Origin: Actinomycetes bacterium
GTDB lineage: Bacteria; Actinomycetota; Actinomycetes; Actinomycetales; Microbacteriaceae
DNA length: 15,976 nucleotides
Direction of reading: 5' to 3'
Assembly (NCBI GenBank): GCA_023451265.1
Contig: JAEYAG010000227.1
Span: 1-15,976 of the forward strand
Shown piece after piece: positions 1 to 8,700 of this stretch. The notes below the pieces were generated by a model that was not told the origin of the DNA, searched no databases, and saw nothing but the letters and a program-made list of their open reading frames with translations. Made by a program: the position numbers and the translations under genes. Position 1 is the stretch's first letter. Each line of letters starts with the position of its first letter.

Positions 1-33
1 CCCCCGGCATCCGCCCTTCGTCCGCTGCGGCCG

Positions 34-1482
34 TTACTTCTCGGCCTGGTAGATCGGCGCCTTGCCGTGGACGGCGTCGCCGATCTTGTGCACGCGGATG
101 TCGTTGGTCGACCCGATGATTCCGGGAGGCGAACCCGAGATCACGACGACCTTGTCGCCTTCCTTCGCGAGGCCCTGGCCGAGGAAGAACTCGTCGACCT
201 GGATGAACATGAGGTCCGTGTGCGCGACGTGCTCGACGAGCGTCGACTGCACGCCCCACGTGAGCGCCATGCGGCGGCGGATCGCGGGGTCGACCGCGAA
301 CGCCATCATCGGGATGCCGGGGCGCAGGCGCGACATGCGACGCGCCGTGTCGCCCGACTCGGTGAAGATGCAGATGAACTTCGCCTCGACGAACTCGGCG
401 ACCTCGTTCGCGGCCAGCGTGATGATGCCGCCCTGCGTGCGAGGCTTCGCGCTGAACGGACGGATGCGCTCCAGGCCGTGCTCCTCGGTCGACTCGATGA
501 TGCGAGCCATCGTCTGCACGGTGACGACCGGGTAGTCGCCGACGCTCGTCTCGCCGGAGAGCATGACGGCGTCCGCACCGTCGAGGACGGCGTTGGCGAC
601 ATCGGAGGCCTCGGCGCGCGTGGGCACCGGAGCGTGGGTCATCGACTCGAGCATCTGCGTCGCGACGATGACGGGCTTGGCCATGCGGCGGCACATCTCG
701 ACGGCGCGCTTCTGCACGACCGGCACGGCCTCCAGCGGCAGCTCGACCGCGAGGTCGCCGCGAGCGACCATGATGCCGTCGAAGGCATCGATGATCTCCT
801 CGAGGTTGTCGACGGCCTGCGGCTTCTCGATCTTGGCGATGACGGGGACCTTGCGACCCTCCTCCGCCATGATCTCGTGCACGCGGGTGACATCGGCGGC
901 GTCGCGCACGAACGACAGCGCGATGAGGTCGGCGCCGGCCTGCAGACCCCAGCGGAGGTCGGCCTCGTCCTTCTCCGACAGCGCGGGCACGCTCACGGCG
1001 ACGCCCGGCAGGTTGATGCCCTTGTTGTTGGACACGGTGCCGGCGACGACGGTCTTCGTGGTGACGACGGGGCCGTCGACGCTCTCCACCTGCACGCGGA
1101 CCTTGCCGTCGTCGATGAGGAGGAAGTCGCCCGGCTTCACGTCGCCGGCGAGGCCCTTGAAGGTCGTGCCGACGAGATCGCGGGTGCCGACGACGTCTTC
1201 GGTCGTGATGCGGAGGATGTCGCCCACGGCGAGGTCGTGGGGTCCGTCGCTGAACTTGCCGAGGCGGATCTTCGGACCCTGCAGGTCCACCAGGATGGCG
1301 ACGGCGCGGCCCGCGTCGTCGGCGGCCTTGCGCACGTTCGCGAAGCGGACTTCGTGCTCGGCGTAGGAGCCATGGCTCAGGTTCATTCGGGTGACGTCCA
1401 CGCCCGCATCGATGATCGCGCGGATCATCTCATACGATTCGGTGGCCGGACCCAGGGTTGCGACGATCTTCGCACGTCTCAC
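34..1482 (-). CDS. pyk: Pyruvate kinase
   Basis: Cytosolic enzyme that transfers phosphate from phosphoenolpyruvate to ADP, making pyruvate and ATP at the end of glycolysis. The 482-aa product has the usual bacterial length and layout: KIVATLGPAT at residues 5-14, the B-domain cap at roughly 70-165, and the family signature AKIEKPQAV around 216-224 with catalytic Lys217 and metal ligands Glu219 and Asp243 (in MVARGD). ATQMLESM (about 274-281) and the LSGETSVGDYP segment (about 308-318) follow, then a C-terminal effector domain. The start is GTG, preceded by GGAGAG (1489-1494) at a 6-nt gap. It lies 45 nt downstream of gltD, so it may be read through from gltBD or have its own promoter (see the TAGGCT candidate). 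pyk also lies downstream of the trp-lgt block in Mycobacterium tuberculosis, which supports conserved synteny. No defect seen. Confidence 0.98.
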   Translation of the reverse strand: MRRAKIVATLGPATESYEMIRAIIDAGVDVTRMNLSHGSYAEHEVRFANVRKAADDAGRAVAILVDLQGPKIRLGKFSDGPHDLAVGDILRITTEDVVGTRDLVGTTFKGLAGDVKPGDFLLIDDGKVRVQVESVDGPVVTTKTVVAGTVSNNKGINLPGVAVSVPALSEKDEADLRWGLQAGADLIALSFVRDAADVTRVHEIMAEEGRKVPVIAKIEKPQAVDNLEEIIDAFDGIMVARGDLAVELPLEAVPVVQKRAVEMCRRMAKPVIVATQMLESMTHAPVPTRAEASDVANAVLDGADAVMLSGETSVGDYPVVTVQTMARIIESTEEHGLERIRPFSAKPRTQGGIITLAANEVAEFVEAKFICIFTESGDTARRMSRLRPGIPMMAFAVDPAIRRRMALTWGVQSTLVEHVAHTDLMFIQVDEFFLGQGLAKEGDKVVVISGSPPGIIGSTNDIRVHKIGDAVHGKAPIYQAEK

Positions 1483-1521
1483 TGAAGACTCTCCGGTCTC
1501 TATGGGTTGTTCGGGGGTGAT

Positions 1522-1541
1522 TTCAGCCTACGCGGGCTGAA
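1522..1541 (-). terminator. Hairpin across the gltD stop codon
   Basis: A perfect 7-bp inverted repeat, TTCAGCC and GGCTGAA, with a 6-nt loop includes the end of gltD and its TAG stop. No U-tract follows in the transcript (the next bases are ATCACCCCC), so it is not a canonical intrinsic terminator. It could protect the gltBD 3' end, partly attenuate read-through into pyk, or be fortuitous in GC-rich DNA. Confidence 0.3.
1525..1530 (-). promoter_or_regulatory. Possible -10 element for pyk (TAGGCT)
   Basis: TAGGCT fits the actinobacterial TAnnnT -10 pattern and shares its TAG with the gltD stop codon. Transcription starting 6-7 nt downstream would give a leader of about 35 nt carrying the pyk GGAGAG ribosome site. 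No convincing -35 hexamer is visible, and the match to a degenerate pattern is weak evidence. Confidence 0.25.
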
Positions 1542-2997
1542 GGCCGATCGCGACGTCCGTCGGGCGCACCGGTGACGGCAGGCTCGTGCGTCCCATGAGG
1601 TACTCGTCGACGGATGCCGCGGCCGCGCGGCCCTCCGCGATCGCCCAGACGATCAGGGACTGGCCACGCCCGGCGTCTCCGGCGACGAACACGCCGGGCG
1701 CGGTCGTCTGGTAGTCATCGCCGCGCTCGACGTTGCCGCGGCCCGTGAACACGGTACCCAGCTGGGTCTCCAGCTCGGAGCGCTCCGGGCCGGTAAAACC
1801 CATCGCGATGAGGATGAGGTCGGCGGGGATCTCGCGCTCGGTGCCACTGCGGGGAACGCGGCGGCCGTCGGGCAGGTACTCGGTCTCGGCCACCCGCAGC
1901 GCACGGACCTCGCCCGCGTCGTTGCCGAGGAACTCCACCGTCGAGGCGAGGTACGTGCGCTCGCCGCCCTCCTCGTGTGCCGAAGAGACCTCGAACACGG
2001 TCGGGGTCATCGGCCACGGCTGGTGGTCGGGGCGTCCCGTCGGGGGCTGCTTGCCGATCGCGAGGTTCGTCACGCTCAGCGCGCCCTGGCGGTGGGCCGT
2101 GCCGATGCAGTCGGCGCCGGTGTCGCCACCGCCGATGACGATGACGTGCTTGCCCTCGGCGTGGATCTGGTGGGGCACCTGGTCGCCGGCGACGGCCTTG
2201 TTCGACTCCACGAGGTACTCCATCGCGAAGTGCACGCCCGCGAGGTCGCGGCCGGGGATGGCGAGTTCGCGCGGCAGCGTCGCGCCGGTCGCGATGACGA
2301 CGGCGTCGTAGCGGGCCCGCAGGTCGCTCCACGTGATGTCGACGCCGATCTCGACGCCCGCACGGAAACGCGTGCCCTCGTCCTGCATCTGGCGCAGGCG
2401 CGACTCCAGGTGGCGCTTCTCCATCTTGAAGTCCGGGATGCCGTAGCGCAGCAGACCGCCGATGCGGTCGTCGCGCTCGAAGACGGCGACGGTGTGACCG
2501 GCGCGCGTGAGCTGCTGCGCGGCGGCGAGGCCGGCGGGGCCGGAGCCGACGACGGCGACGGTCTTGCCGGTCAGGCGCGCCGGCGGCTCAGGCTCGACCC
2601 AGCCGTTCGCGAACGCGTCGTCGATCGTGGAGACCTCGATCTGCTTGATCGTGACGGCGGGCTGGTTGATGCCCAGCACGCACGCGCTCTCGCACGGCGC
2701 CGGGCACAGCCGACCGGTGAACTCCGGGAAGTTGTTGGTCGCGTGCAGACGCTCGATCGCCGCGCGGCCCTCGCCGCGCCACATGAGGTCATTCCACTCC
2801 GGGATGAGGTTGCCCAGCGGGCAGCCCTTGTGGCAGAACGGGATGCCGCAGTCCATGCAACGGCCGGCCTGGCGACGGAGCACGGCCGAATCGCCCGGCT
2901 CGTACACCTCTTTCCAGTCCATGATGCGCACGGGAACCGGCCGGCGCGCCGGGAGCTCGCGCTCGGTGGTCTTCAAGAAACCCTTGGGGTCAGCCAC
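1528..2997 (-). CDS. gltD: Glutamate synthase (NADPH) small subunit
   Basis: Beta subunit of NADPH-GOGAT. It takes electrons from NADPH through FAD and iron-sulfur clusters to the GltB large subunit, which makes glutamate from glutamine and 2-oxoglutarate. The 489-aa product carries an N-terminal cysteine cluster (C47, C50, C55, C59 in CMDCGIPFCHKGC) and a second set (C98, C102, C106). The FAD Rossmann motif GSGPAG is at 151-156, the NADPH-binding GGGDTGAD at 289-296, and the C-terminal FAD motif AGDAGRGQSLIVWAI near 440-455. The GTG start lies inside the end of gltB, overlapping it by 8 nt, and is preceded by a near-perfect GGAGGT (3003-3008) with a 5-nt gap. This implies translational coupling and equal subunit output. 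Complete and unremarkable for the family. Confidence 0.98.
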   Translation of the reverse strand: MADPKGFLKTTERELPARRPVPVRIMDWKEVYEPGDSAVLRRQAGRCMDCGIPFCHKGCPLGNLIPEWNDLMWRGEGRAAIERLHATNNFPEFTGRLCPAPCESACVLGINQPAVTIKQIEVSTIDDAFANGWVEPEPPARLTGKTVAVVGSGPAGLAAAQQLTRAGHTVAVFERDDRIGGLLRYGIPDFKMEKRHLESRLRQMQDEGTRFRAGVEIGVDITWSDLRARYDAVVIATGATLPRELAIPGRDLAGVHFAMEYLVESNKAVAGDQVPHQIHAEGKHVIVIGGGDTGADCIGTAHRQGALSVTNLAIGKQPPTGRPDHQPWPMTPTVFEVSSAHEEGGERTYLASTVEFLGNDAGEVRALRVAETEYLPDGRRVPRSGTEREIPADLILIAMGFTGPERSELETQLGTVFTGRGNVERGDDYQTTAPGVFVAGDAGRGQSLIVWAIAEGRAAAASVDEYLMGRTSLPSPVRPTDVAIGLQPA

Positions 2998-5900
2998 CGG
3001 TCACCTCCAGGATGCGGGTCCAGACGACGTCGCTATCGGGGTCGAGCCCCTCGGCGGCGGCGTCTTGTCGGGTCTGCAGCACCGCGGCGTAGTCGCGGGG
3101 CAGGACGCGGACGAAGTTCGCGGCCTCGGCCTCGAGATCGTCCAACAGTGCGGCGGCCAGCGCCGAATCGGTCTCGGCCACGTGGCGCTCGAGCAGATCA
3201 CGGAGGATCTCGACGTCTCCCGAGCCCATCTCGAGCAGTTCGAGCTCGCCGCTGGCCAGCGCCTCGCGGTTGACGAGGTCGCGGTCCAGTTTGTAGACGT
3301 AGGCGGCGCCGCCGGACATGCCGGCGCCGAGGTTGCGGCCGGTGGTGCCGAGGATCACGGCGAGACCGCCGGTCATGTACTCCAGGGCGTGGTCGCCGAC
3401 GCCTTCGACGACCGCGGTGGCGCCGGAGTTGCGCACCAGGAACCGCTCCCCCACGACGCCGCGCAGGAACATGCTTCCCTGCGTCGCGCCGTAGCCGATG
3501 ACGTTGCCGGCGATGACGTTCTGCGACGCGTCGAACGTCGCGTCCCGCGGCGGTCGCACGACGATCTCACCGCCGGAGAGGCCCTTGCCGACGTAGTCGT
3601 TCGAGTCGCCCTCCAGCCGCAGGGTGATGCCCGCCGGCAGGAAGGCGCCGAAGGACTGTCCCGCCGAGCCGGTGAGGTTCACCTCGATGGTCCCCGAGGG
3701 CAGCCCGTGCTCGCCGTGCGCCAGGGTGACGTGGTGGCCGAGCATCGTGCCGACGGCACGCTCGGTGTTGCGAATCGGCAGCGAGACCTCGAAGTGGCCG
3801 CCGTGGGCGATCACGTCCTGTGCGCGCTCGATGAGCTGCACGTCGAAGTGCTCGTCGAGTTCGTGGTCCTGGTCGCGCAGGTGACGGCGCGGCACGTCGG
3901 GGCCGAAGGCGGGACCGGTGAGGATCGGCGAGAGGTCGAGACCGCTCGCCTTCCAGTGGTCGATCGCGCCGTTCATGTCGAGCAACTCGCTGTGGCCGAT
4001 CGCCTCCTCGACGGAGCGGAACCCGAGTTCGGCGAGGTACTCGCGCACCTCCTGGGCGAGGAACTCCATGAAGTTGATGACGAACTCCGGCTTGCCGGTG
4101 AACCGGGATCGCAGCACCGGGTTCTGCGTCGCGACGCCCACGGGGCACGTGTCGAGGTGGCAGACGCGCATCATGATGCAGCCCTCGACGACGAGCGCGG
4201 TCGTGGCGAAGCCGAACTCCTCCGCACCCAGCAGCGCCGCGATGACGACGTCGCGGCCGGTCTTGAGCTGGCCGTCGGCCTGCACCACGACGCGATCGCG
4301 CATGTCGTTGAGCATGAGGGTCTGCTGCGTCTCGGCCAGGCCCAGCTCCCAGGGGGTGCCGGCGTGCTTGAGCGAGTTCAGCGGGCTCGCGCCGGTGCCG
4401 CCGTCGTGGCCGGAGACCAGGATGACGTCGGCAAGGGCCTTGGCCGTGCCCGCCGCGACCGCGCCGATGCCCGACTGGCTCACGAGCTTCACGTGCACGC
4501 GGGCCTTCGGGTTCGCACGCTTGAGGTCGAAGATCAGCTGCTTCAGGTCTTCGATCGAGTAGATGTCGTGGTGCGGCGGCGGCGAGATGAGACCCACGCC
4601 CGGGGTGCCGCCGCGGGTGCGGGCGATCCACGGGTAGACCTTGCCGGGCGGCAGCTGCCCGCCCTCCCCGGGCTTGGCGCCCTGGGCGAGCTTGATCTGG
4701 ATGTCGTCCGCGTGCGTCAGGTACATGCTCGTGACGCCGAACCGCCCGGAGGCGACCTGCTTGATGGCGCTGCGCCGCTCCGGGTCGAGGAGGCGGTCGA
4801 CGTCCTCGCCGCCCTCACCGGTGTTGGACTTCGCCCCGATCGCGTTCATCGCGATCGCGAGCGTCTCGTGGGCCTCTTTCGAGATCGAGCCGTAGCTCAT
4901 CGCGCCCGTCGAGAACCGCTTGACGATCGACGACACCGGCTCGACCTCGTCGATCGGCACCGGCGGACGCTCACCCGTCTTGAGGCGGAACATGCCGCGG
5001 AGCGTCTTCAACTCGGCGGCCTGATCGTCGACGAGCTTGGTGTACTCCCGGAAGATGTCGTAGCGGCGCGACCGGGTCGCGTGCTGCAGCCGGAACACGG
5101 TGTCGGGGTTGAACAGGTGCGGCGATCCGTCGCGGCGCCACTGGTACTCGCCGCCGGTCCACAGCCGCTCGTGGGCGCGCGCGGCTTCGTCCTCGGGATA
5201 CGCGTAGTCGTGCCGTGCCTGGTTCTCGGCCGCGATCTGTCGGATGCCGATGCCACCCAGCTTCGTCTCGGTGCCCGTGAAGTACTTCGCCACGAACCCC
5301 TCGGACAGTCCCACCGCCTCGAAGACCTGCGACCCGGCATACGACGACACCGTCGAGATGCCCATCTTCGACATGATCTTCAGCACGCCCTTGCCGAGCG
5401 CGTAGATGAGGTTCGCCACGGCCTTCTCGGGCGTGACGCCCGTGATGAAGCCGGCGCGCACGAGGTACTCGACGGTCTCCATCGCGAGGTAAGGGTTCAC
5501 CGCGGACGCGCCGTAGCCGATGAGGGTCGCGACGTGGTGCACTTCGCGCACGTCGCCCGCCTCGACCACGAGCCCGACCTTCATGCGGTTCTCCTGGCGG
5601 ATCAGGTGGTGGTGCACCGCCGAGAGCATGAGCAGCGACGGGATCGGGACGAGGTCCTTGTTCGAGTCGCGGTCGCTCAGGATGATGAACTCCGCGCCGT
5701 CCTCGATGGCGCGGTCGACCTCGGCGCAGATCTGGTCGATCCGCTGCTCCAGGGCATCCTCACCACGGTCGAACGGGTACAGGCCGCGGATGGTGACCGA
5801 GCGGCGACCGGGCAGCGCCTTGTCGATGTTCTGGAGCTTCGCCAGCTCGTCGTTGTCGATGACGGGGAAGTCCAGCGTGATGGTGCGGGTGTGGTCCGGC

Positions 5901-7558
5901 CCCCACGCCAGCAGGTTGCGCTCGGGGCCGAGACCCAGCGCGAGGGAGGTGACGACCTCTTCGCGGATGGAGTCCAGCGGCGGGTTGGTCACCTGCGCGA
6001 ACTGCTGGACGAAGTAGTCGAACAGCAGCCGGGGGCGCTCGCTCAGGACCGCGATCGGGGCGTCGGAGCCCATCGCGCCGAGCGGCTCGGCGCCGGTCTG
6101 CCCCATCGGGGTGAGGAGGATCCGCACCTCCTCCTCGGTGTAGCCGAAGGTGCGCTGGCGGCGGGTGATCGAGGCGATCGGGTGCACGATGTGCTCGCGC
6201 TCGGGCAGGTCCTTCAGGCGCACGCGCCCGGCATCCAGCCATTCCTGCCACGGCTGCAGGGCGGCGAGCTCGCGCTTGACCTCGTCGTCCTCGATGATGC
6301 GCTGCTGCGCGGTGTCGACGACGAACATGCGGCCGGGGCGGAGGCGCCCACGGCGCTTGATGCGCTCGGGGGCGAAGTCGAGCACACCGGTCTCGGAGCC
6401 GATGACGACGAGGCCGTCGGTCGTCTCGGTCCACCGGCCGGGGCGCAGGCCGTTGCGGTCGAGTGTGGCGCCCACGAGGGTGCCGTCGGTGAAGATGAGG
6501 GCGGCCGGACCGTCCCACGGCTCCATCTGCATCGAGTGGTACTCGTAGAATGCGCGGAGGTCCGGCGCGATGTCGGCCTGCTTCTCGTAGGCCTCCGGGA
6601 CCATCATCATGATGGCGTGCGGAAGGCTGCGCCCGGTGAGCGTCAGCAGCTCGAGCACCTCGTCGAAGGATGCCGAGTCGCTCGCGCCTTCGGTGCAGAT
6701 GGGCAGCAGCGGGCGGATGTCGCCGACGAGCTGCGACTCCAGCTGCGACTGGCGGGCGCGCATCCAGTTGCGGTTCGCGCCCACGGTGTTGATCTCGCCG
6801 TTGTGGGCGAGCATGCGCAGCGGTTGCGCGAGCGGCCACGACGGGAACGTGTTGGTGGAGTACCGGGAGTGCACGACGGCCAGCTCGCTCTGGAAGCGCT
6901 CGTCCTGCAGGTCGGGGTAGAAGGGCTCGAGCTGCAGGGTCGTGACCATGCCCTTGTAGCCGAGGGTGCGCGCGCTCAGCGACACGAAGTAGGCGTCGTG
7001 CTCGCGGCGGGCGCGCTTGCGCAGGCGGTACACGCGACGGTCCAGCTCGATGCCGCTGAGGGCCGGAGCGTCGCCGACGGCGGGACGCGAGACGAACAGC
7101 TGCTCGAAGTGCGGGCGCGCCTCGAAGGCGAGCTTGCCGAGGTGCTGTTCGTCGGTGGGCACCTCTCGCCAGCCGAGCACCGTCAGGCCCTCGGCGGCGG
7201 CGATGCGCTCGACGCCGGCCTTGATCTCGGCGCGCGCGTCCTCGTCCAGCGGCAGGAACGCCATGCCGGCGGCGTACTCCCCCACCGGCGGCAGGTCGAA
7301 GTCGACCACGGCGCGCAGGAACGCGTCGGGCATCTGCGTGAGGATGCCGGCGCCGTCACCCGTGCCGGCATCCGACCCGATCGCACCGCGGTGCTCGAGG
7401 TTGCGCAGCGCGGTCAGAGCGAGCTCGACGATGTCGTGCCCGGGCTCTCCGCGCAGGGTCGCCACCATCGCAAGGCCGCACGCGTCCTTCTCGAAGGCGG
7501 GGTTGTACATGCCCTGCTTCGCGGGAAAGCCCGCGAGGGCTCGGTCGATCGAGGCCAT
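2990..7558 (-). CDS. gltB: Glutamate synthase (NADPH) large subunit
   Basis: Alpha subunit of GOGAT. Ammonia released from glutamine in the N-terminal class II amidotransferase domain is channelled to the FMN/[3Fe-4S] synthase domain and added to 2-oxoglutarate. With the start chosen here the product is 1522 aa, normal for bacterial GltB. The nucleophile Cys27 (KDACGL) would be exposed by propeptide removal. Amidotransferase motifs RYSTNTFPSWP (from about residue 232) and HNGEIN follow. The synthase domain contains GAMSYGSIS (about 880). C1127, C1133 and C1138 form the C-x5-C-x4-C [3Fe-4S] motif, and a glycine-rich C-terminal beta-helix domain ends the protein. I prefer the ATG at 7558 because GAGGA lies 8 nt upstream. 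In-frame ATG 7573 and TTG 7579 would add 5 or 7 residues but have no clear ribosome site. Confidence 0.97.
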   Translation of the reverse strand: MASIDRALAGFPAKQGMYNPAFEKDACGLAMVATLRGEPGHDIVELALTALRNLEHRGAIGSDAGTGDGAGILTQMPDAFLRAVVDFDLPPVGEYAAGMAFLPLDEDARAEIKAGVERIAAAEGLTVLGWREVPTDEQHLGKLAFEARPHFEQLFVSRPAVGDAPALSGIELDRRVYRLRKRARREHDAYFVSLSARTLGYKGMVTTLQLEPFYPDLQDERFQSELAVVHSRYSTNTFPSWPLAQPLRMLAHNGEINTVGANRNWMRARQSQLESQLVGDIRPLLPICTEGASDSASFDEVLELLTLTGRSLPHAIMMMVPEAYEKQADIAPDLRAFYEYHSMQMEPWDGPAALIFTDGTLVGATLDRNGLRPGRWTETTDGLVVIGSETGVLDFAPERIKRRGRLRPGRMFVVDTAQQRIIEDDEVKRELAALQPWQEWLDAGRVRLKDLPEREHIVHPIASITRRQRTFGYTEEEVRILLTPMGQTGAEPLGAMGSDAPIAVLSERPRLLFDYFVQQFAQVTNPPLDSIREEVVTSLALGLGPERNLLAWGPDHTRTITLDFPVIDNDELAKLQNIDKALPGRRSVTIRGLYPFDRGEDALEQRIDQICAEVDRAIEDGAEFIILSDRDSNKDLVPIPSLLMLSAVHHHLIRQENRMKVGLVVEAGDVREVHHVATLIGYGASAVNPYLAMETVEYLVRAGFITGVTPEKAVANLIYALGKGVLKIMSKMGISTVSSYAGSQVFEAVGLSEGFVAKYFTGTETKLGGIGIRQIAAENQARHDYAYPEDEAARAHERLWTGGEYQWRRDGSPHLFNPDTVFRLQHATRSRRYDIFREYTKLVDDQAAELKTLRGMFRLKTGERPPVPIDEVEPVSSIVKRFSTGAMSYGSISKEAHETLAIAMNAIGAKSNTGEGGEDVDRLLDPERRSAIKQVASGRFGVTSMYLTHADDIQIKLAQGAKPGEGGQLPPGKVYPWIARTRGGTPGVGLISPPPHHDIYSIEDLKQLIFDLKRANPKARVHVKLVSQSGIGAVAAGTAKALADVILVSGHDGGTGASPLNSLKHAGTPWELGLAETQQTLMLNDMRDRVVVQADGQLKTGRDVVIAALLGAEEFGFATTALVVEGCIMMRVCHLDTCPVGVATQNPVLRSRFTGKPEFVINFMEFLAQEVREYLAELGFRSVEEAIGHSELLDMNGAIDHWKASGLDLSPILTGPAFGPDVPRRHLRDQDHELDEHFDVQLIERAQDVIAHGGHFEVSLPIRNTERAVGTMLGHHVTLAHGEHGLPSGTIEVNLTGSAGQSFGAFLPAGITLRLEGDSNDYVGKGLSGGEIVVRPPRDATFDASQNVIAGNVIGYGATQGSMFLRGVVGERFLVRNSGATAVVEGVGDHALEYMTGGLAVILGTTGRNLGAGMSGGAAYVYKLDRDLVNREALASGELELLEMGSGDVEILRDLLERHVAETDSALAAALLDDLEAEAANFVRVLPRDYAAVLQTRQDAAAEGLDPDSDVVWTRILEVTGG

Positions 7559-7604
7559 TGCTACCGTCCTCATGGTCAAGCTGATCTGGGACGACGTCGG
7601 CCCG

Positions 7605-7610
7605 ATGATA
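7605..7610 (-). promoter_or_regulatory. Possible -10 element for gltBD (TATCAT)
   Basis: The 90-nt gap between lgt and gltB holds TATCAT, a 5/6 match to TATAAT inside an AT-richer patch (GATATCAT) that stands out against the GC-rich surroundings. A start 6-7 nt downstream would leave a leader of about 40 nt before the chosen gltB ATG. No -35 hexamer is recognisable at 16-18 bp, so this is a candidate only. Confidence 0.35.
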
Positions 7611-7648
7611 TCGCGGTGAGTGAAGTCCGCAGTGGGATGTGCTGTCGG

Positions 7649-8626
7649 TTAGTTCGAGGCGACTGTGCTTGTGGCATCGTCCGTGACGGGTTCGCGCGTC
7701 GGGGGTGCGCTCACGTCCACGAACTCGTCGGTGTCCTGCGATTGTACAGCCCCGTCGGCGCTCCACTCGCGACCGCGCATATACGGCGACGGCTCGAAGC
7801 CGGGGTGGCGGCGGGTCTGGACGATGAAGATCACGAGACCGACGACGACGCCGGCGATCGCGGCCCACACGTTCGTACGCAGTCCGAAGAACACTTCGCT
7901 CGGGTCGATGCGGATCGACTCCCACACGATGCGGCCGGCGCTGTACCAGATGAGGTACAGGGCGAACAGGCGGCCCCACTGCAGGCGGAAGCGCTTGCCG
8001 GCCCAGAGCAGGAACAGCACGCCGAGCGTGTTCCAGATGACTTCGTACAGGAACGTCGGGTGGAAGAGGGTCCCCTCGGGAAGGCCCGCCGGCCACGCCG
8101 CGTTCGGGTAGTCGATCTGCAGGCCCCAGGGAAGGTCGGTCGGCAGGCCGTACAGCTCCTGGTTGAACCAGTTGCCGAAGCGCCCCATCGCCTGGGCGAG
8201 GAGGAGGCCGGGGGCGAGGGCGTCGGCGAAGCTCCAGAACCGGATGCCGGTCCACTTGCAGCCGAGCCACGCACCGATCGCGCCGCCGATGAGAGCGCCG
8301 AAGATCGCGATCCCGCCCTCCCAGATGAAGAAGATCGCCCAGATGTTCTTGCCCTCGCCGAAGTAGAAGCCCCAGTGGGTGACGACGTGGAAGATGCGCG
8401 CGCCGATGATGGCCAGCGGCACGGCCAGCAGGCAGATGTCGATGACGACCCACGGCTCCGCGCCCCGCTTGGTCAGCCGGTGGTTCGTCATCACGGCCGC
8501 CACGACGATGCCGGCGAGGATGCACAGCGCGTAGAAGTGGATGAACGGCCCCCCGGTCCACAGGCTGAAGCCGTTGATGGACGGGCTCGGGATGCTGGTG
8601 AGGACGTTCACGGCGGGAGAAAGCAC
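7649..8626 (-). CDS. lgt: Phosphatidylglycerol-prolipoprotein diacylglyceryl transferase
   Basis: Inner-membrane enzyme that moves diacylglycerol from phosphatidylglycerol to the lipobox cysteine of prolipoproteins, the first step of lipoprotein maturation. The 325-aa product shows about seven hydrophobic segments and the Lgt signature GRFGNWFNQELYG at 148-160, including Arg149 (the essential E. coli Arg143 position). HPTFLYE is at 189-195 and GRIVWESIR at 231-239. By alignment by eye, Phe109 sits where E. coli has His103; I believe actinobacterial Lgt proteins commonly differ there. A hydrophilic, acidic tail of about 50 residues follows the last membrane segment. The GTG start has no Shine-Dalgarno but lies exactly 6 nt after TAGACT, suggesting a leaderless transcript. 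The position after trpA matches M. tuberculosis. Confidence 0.97.
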   Translation of the reverse strand: MLSPAVNVLTSIPSPSINGFSLWTGGPFIHFYALCILAGIVVAAVMTNHRLTKRGAEPWVVIDICLLAVPLAIIGARIFHVVTHWGFYFGEGKNIWAIFFIWEGGIAIFGALIGGAIGAWLGCKWTGIRFWSFADALAPGLLLAQAMGRFGNWFNQELYGLPTDLPWGLQIDYPNAAWPAGLPEGTLFHPTFLYEVIWNTLGVLFLLWAGKRFRLQWGRLFALYLIWYSAGRIVWESIRIDPSEVFFGLRTNVWAAIAGVVVGLVIFIVQTRRHPGFEPSPYMRGREWSADGAVQSQDTDEFVDVSAPPTREPVTDDATSTVASN

Positions 8627-8632
8627 GAGGGA

Positions 8633-8638
8633 AGTCTA
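8633..8638 (-). promoter_or_regulatory. Probable leaderless -10 element of lgt (TAGACT)
   Basis: TAGACT matches the actinobacterial TAnnnT -10 consensus and ends 6 nt before the lgt GTG, which places the start codon at the expected transcription start. The sequence between (TCCCTC) is pyrimidine-rich and cannot serve as a Shine-Dalgarno. The same geometry recurs at hisE and rpe. No -35 element is evident. Confidence 0.55.
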
Positions 8639-8655
8639 CTTCGCCGCGCCGCCTC

Positions 8656-8700
8656 GCCCGCTCCGGCGCCGCGCGACGTGTCGCGCAGGCGTCAGCGGGC
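8656..8700 (-). terminator. Nested GC-rich hairpin at the 3' end of trpA
   Basis: The trpA tail and the following gap can form a 7-bp outer stem (8694-8700 with 8656-8662, GCCCGCT/AGCGGGC) enclosing a 6-bp inner stem GCGCGA/TCGCGC with a CGTG or CACG loop (8671-8686). It lies after the last trp gene and before the presumed lgt promoter, where a terminator is expected. No U-run follows, so it may act without one or only stabilise the 3' end; such repeats also arise by chance at this GC content. Confidence 0.4.

Noticed and set aside
1..33. Possible start of the next gene after pyk (ATG on the minus strand at 8-10 with GAAGGG upstream).
   Set aside because: Only three codons are visible before the edge, so a gene cannot be supported. 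The stretch otherwise shows no terminator or other structure.
67..1485. Long + strand open frame opposite pyk.
   Set aside because: Same artefact: fully antisense to pyruvate kinase, with low-complexity D/R/V/H-rich translation and no family motif.
7620..7648. Imperfect inverted repeat (CCGaCAG and CTGCGG) just after the lgt stop.
   Set aside because: Short, bulged and without a U-tract; not distinguishable from chance pairing in GC-rich DNA.
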